DNA from: Lachnospiraceae bacterium
Lineage (GTDB): Bacteria; Bacillota; Clostridia; Lachnospirales; Lachnospiraceae
Direction: 5' to 3'
Length of the DNA stretch: 5,739 nt
Assembly (NCBI GenBank): GCA_900766925.1
Contig: CAAFXG010000418.1
Location: 1-5,739 of the forward strand
The notes under the pieces are model-generated. The model was not told the DNA's origin and did no database searches. It saw only the letters and a program-made list of their open reading frames with translations. Positions 4,661-5,739 of this stretch are shown here, in pieces. Positions within the stretch are counted from its first letter, which is position 1. Each line of letters opens with the position of its first letter. The position numbers and the translations under genes were made by a program.

Positions 4661-5739
4661 GTGATAAAAAGAGATATAAAAAAAGATCCATTTGACGAAT
4701 ATATCAAAAATCTTCCTCCTACTAGAAAAGAGCTAGGACAGGCATGGTCAACTGCGATTGGATTACAGGATGTTGATGGATTGAAACCATCCCAATATTT
4801 GTATGAAACAGCAAAAAGGAGTATCGAAGGCGAAATTTCTGTTGATGAGGCGGGAGAGCTTATTAATAGTTATTATGAGAGTAAAGATGGCAGAATAGAA
4901 AGTGAAGCAAGAACGGAAGAAGCAGATAAAGTGTCTGCAAGAATTGCGAGATTGCTCTCTGATAATTCATTTACATTTTCACCTACTCAATATGTTTCCA
5001 TTCATCGAGAATTGTTTATGGGAATATATTCCCATGCCGGAAAAATGCGTGATTATAATATCGCCAAGAAGGAATGGGTGCTTGATGGAGACACTGTTTC
5101 CTATGGTGGAGTGATAGATTTACGAGAGACATTAGAATATGATTTTTCTCAAGAGAGAAATTTTAAATATAATGGGTTGACAATGGATGAAACCATTCGT
5201 CATTTAGCAGTGTTTGTTTCAAGACTATGGCAGATTCATGTTTTTGGTGAGGGGAATACCAGAACAACAGCGGTGTTCTTTATTAAGTATCTTAGGATGT
5301 TGGGATTTGAGGTAGAGAACGATTTATTTGCAGAAAATTCCTGGTATTTTAGGAATGCCTTAGTCCGTGCAAATTATAATAATATTAAAGATGGAATATA
5401 TGAAACAACAGAGTTCTTGGAAAAATTTTTAAGAAATCTTTTACTCGATGAAAAAAATGAGTTGCACAATAGAGAAATGCATGTAAGTGGTAATTTTTTA
5501 TTGTGTCATGATGACCCAATAAATGACCCAATAAATGACCCAATAAAATTGGTTGAAAGGGAGAAAATGATAGTAGAACTTCTGCGGGCAGAACCAAACT
5601 TGACTCGTAGTGAAATGGCAGAGCGTTTGAATTGTTCAGACTCAACTGTAAAGAGAGCACTGCAATCCATGGTTGGAAAAGGAGTCATAAAACGTATTGG
5701 ATCCAACAAGAAAGGTGAATGGATTATACTTGAGGAAAT
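4661..5739 (+). CDS. Fic-domain protein with N-terminal VbhA-like antitoxin segment and C-terminal winged helix (3' end beyond window)
   Basis: GTG 4661 follows GGAGGT (4647-4652) by 8 nt; 359 codons are visible with no stop. Residues about 20-72 (AWSTAIGLQDVDGLKPSQYL, then a helix ending IEGEISVDEAGELINSYY) resemble VbhA-type antitoxins that inhibit Fic proteins, here fused in cis. The Fic core covers about 85-265, with the active-site motif at 193-203: HVFGEGNTRTT (H193, E197, N199, R201). Fic enzymes transfer AMP or another phosphate-bearing group to hydroxyl side chains. The usual Pro after His is V194, and the usual second Arg (GNGRxxR) is A204. An Asp-Pro-Ile-Asn repeat linker (285-296) joins a winged helix (about 297-358; recognition region MAERLNCSDSTVKRALQSMV). 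It is probably self-inhibited and self-regulating. The Fic assignment is firm; target and reaction are unknown. Confidence 0.9.
   Translation, partial: MIKRDIKKDPFDEYIKNLPPTRKELGQAWSTAIGLQDVDGLKPSQYLYETAKRSIEGEISVDEAGELINSYYESKDGRIESEARTEEADKVSARIARLLSDNSFTFSPTQYVSIHRELFMGIYSHAGKMRDYNIAKKEWVLDGDTVSYGGVIDLRETLEYDFSQERNFKYNGLTMDETIRHLAVFVSRLWQIHVFGEGNTRTTAVFFIKYLRMLGFEVENDLFAENSWYFRNALVRANYNNIKDGIYETTEFLEKFLRNLLLDEKNELHNREMHVSGNFLLCHDDPINDPINDPIKLVEREKMIVELLRAEPNLTRSEMAERLNCSDSTVKRALQSMVGKGVIKRIGSNKKGEWIILEE
5511..5546 (+). repeat. Three perfect copies of a 12-bp tandem repeat in the fic linker
   Basis: The unit ATGACCCAATAA occurs three times without a mismatch at 5511-5522, 5523-5534 and 5535-5546. 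In frame it encodes Asp-Pro-Ile-Asn twice and Asp-Pro-Ile-Lys once, between the Fic core and the winged helix. Being a multiple of three, gain or loss of a unit would change linker length without a frameshift. Confidence 0.95.

Noticed and set aside
4902..5114. 70-codon + strand open frame inside the fic region
   Set aside because: It is out of frame with the Fic coding sequence, which is continuous across it from GTG 4661.
5385..5709. Minus-strand open frames with Gly-His-Leu-Leu or Gly-Ser-Phe-Ile repeats
   Set aside because: The repetitive residues are only antisense readings of the 12-bp tandem repeat in the fic linker.

Overview
The window looks like accessory DNA from a low-to-mid GC Firmicute, most likely a Clostridia/Lachnospiraceae-type gut bacterium. 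This is inferred from strong purine-rich Shine-Dalgarno sites (AAAGAGG, GGAGGG, GGAGGT), frequent GTG/TTG starts, and a gene set I associate with integrative conjugative elements of those bacteria. No integrase, relaxase or transfer gene lies in the window, so membership of an ICE is inference. All supported genes are on the + strand and tightly packed; no stretch over 300 bases lacks a gene. No tRNA, rRNA, CRISPR array or insertion sequence was found.

Layout. (1) 1-170: the 3' end of an upstream gene, possibly parB-like. (2) 176-1510: a 444-residue protein with four treble-clef/zinc-ribbon repeats (DUF4379 type) followed by what looks like a Vsr/DUF559-type nuclease fold without its acidic catalytic residues. 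(3) 1511-3293: a self-contained two-gene module. It has a strong promoter embedded in a 36-bp near-perfect dyad, a winged-helix regulator (1573-2547), and an overlapping nucleotidyltransferase of the AbiEii/DUF1814 kind (2532-3293). It reads as a type IV-like (AbiE/MenAT-like) toxin-antitoxin or abortive-infection cassette. (4) 3342-4586: a regulator with two LytTR DNA-binding domains in tandem and a C-terminal PAS-like domain, with no receiver domain. (5) 4587-4660: an intergenic region with a small hairpin, a good sigma-A-type promoter and a perfect 12-bp palindrome over its -10 box. (6) 4661 to the end: a Fic-domain protein with an N-terminal VbhA-like antitoxin segment, a divergent Fic motif, an in-frame 12-bp tandem repeat (Asp-Pro-Ile-Asn units) and a C-terminal winged helix. 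It is still open at the window edge.

How they fit together. Two independent growth-inhibition-type modules, the nucleotidyltransferase pair and the self-regulated Fic protein, flank an unusual one-component LytTR/PAS regulator. Each module has its own promoter with a symmetrical operator-like site, which suggests autoregulation by its own winged helix. The most checkable observations are the 36-bp dyad plus an extra half-site inside the regulator gene, the palindrome over the fic -10 box, the joint divergence of the Fic inhibitory and catalytic motifs, the LytTR-LytTR-PAS architecture, and the degenerate nuclease domain behind the zinc-ribbon repeats.
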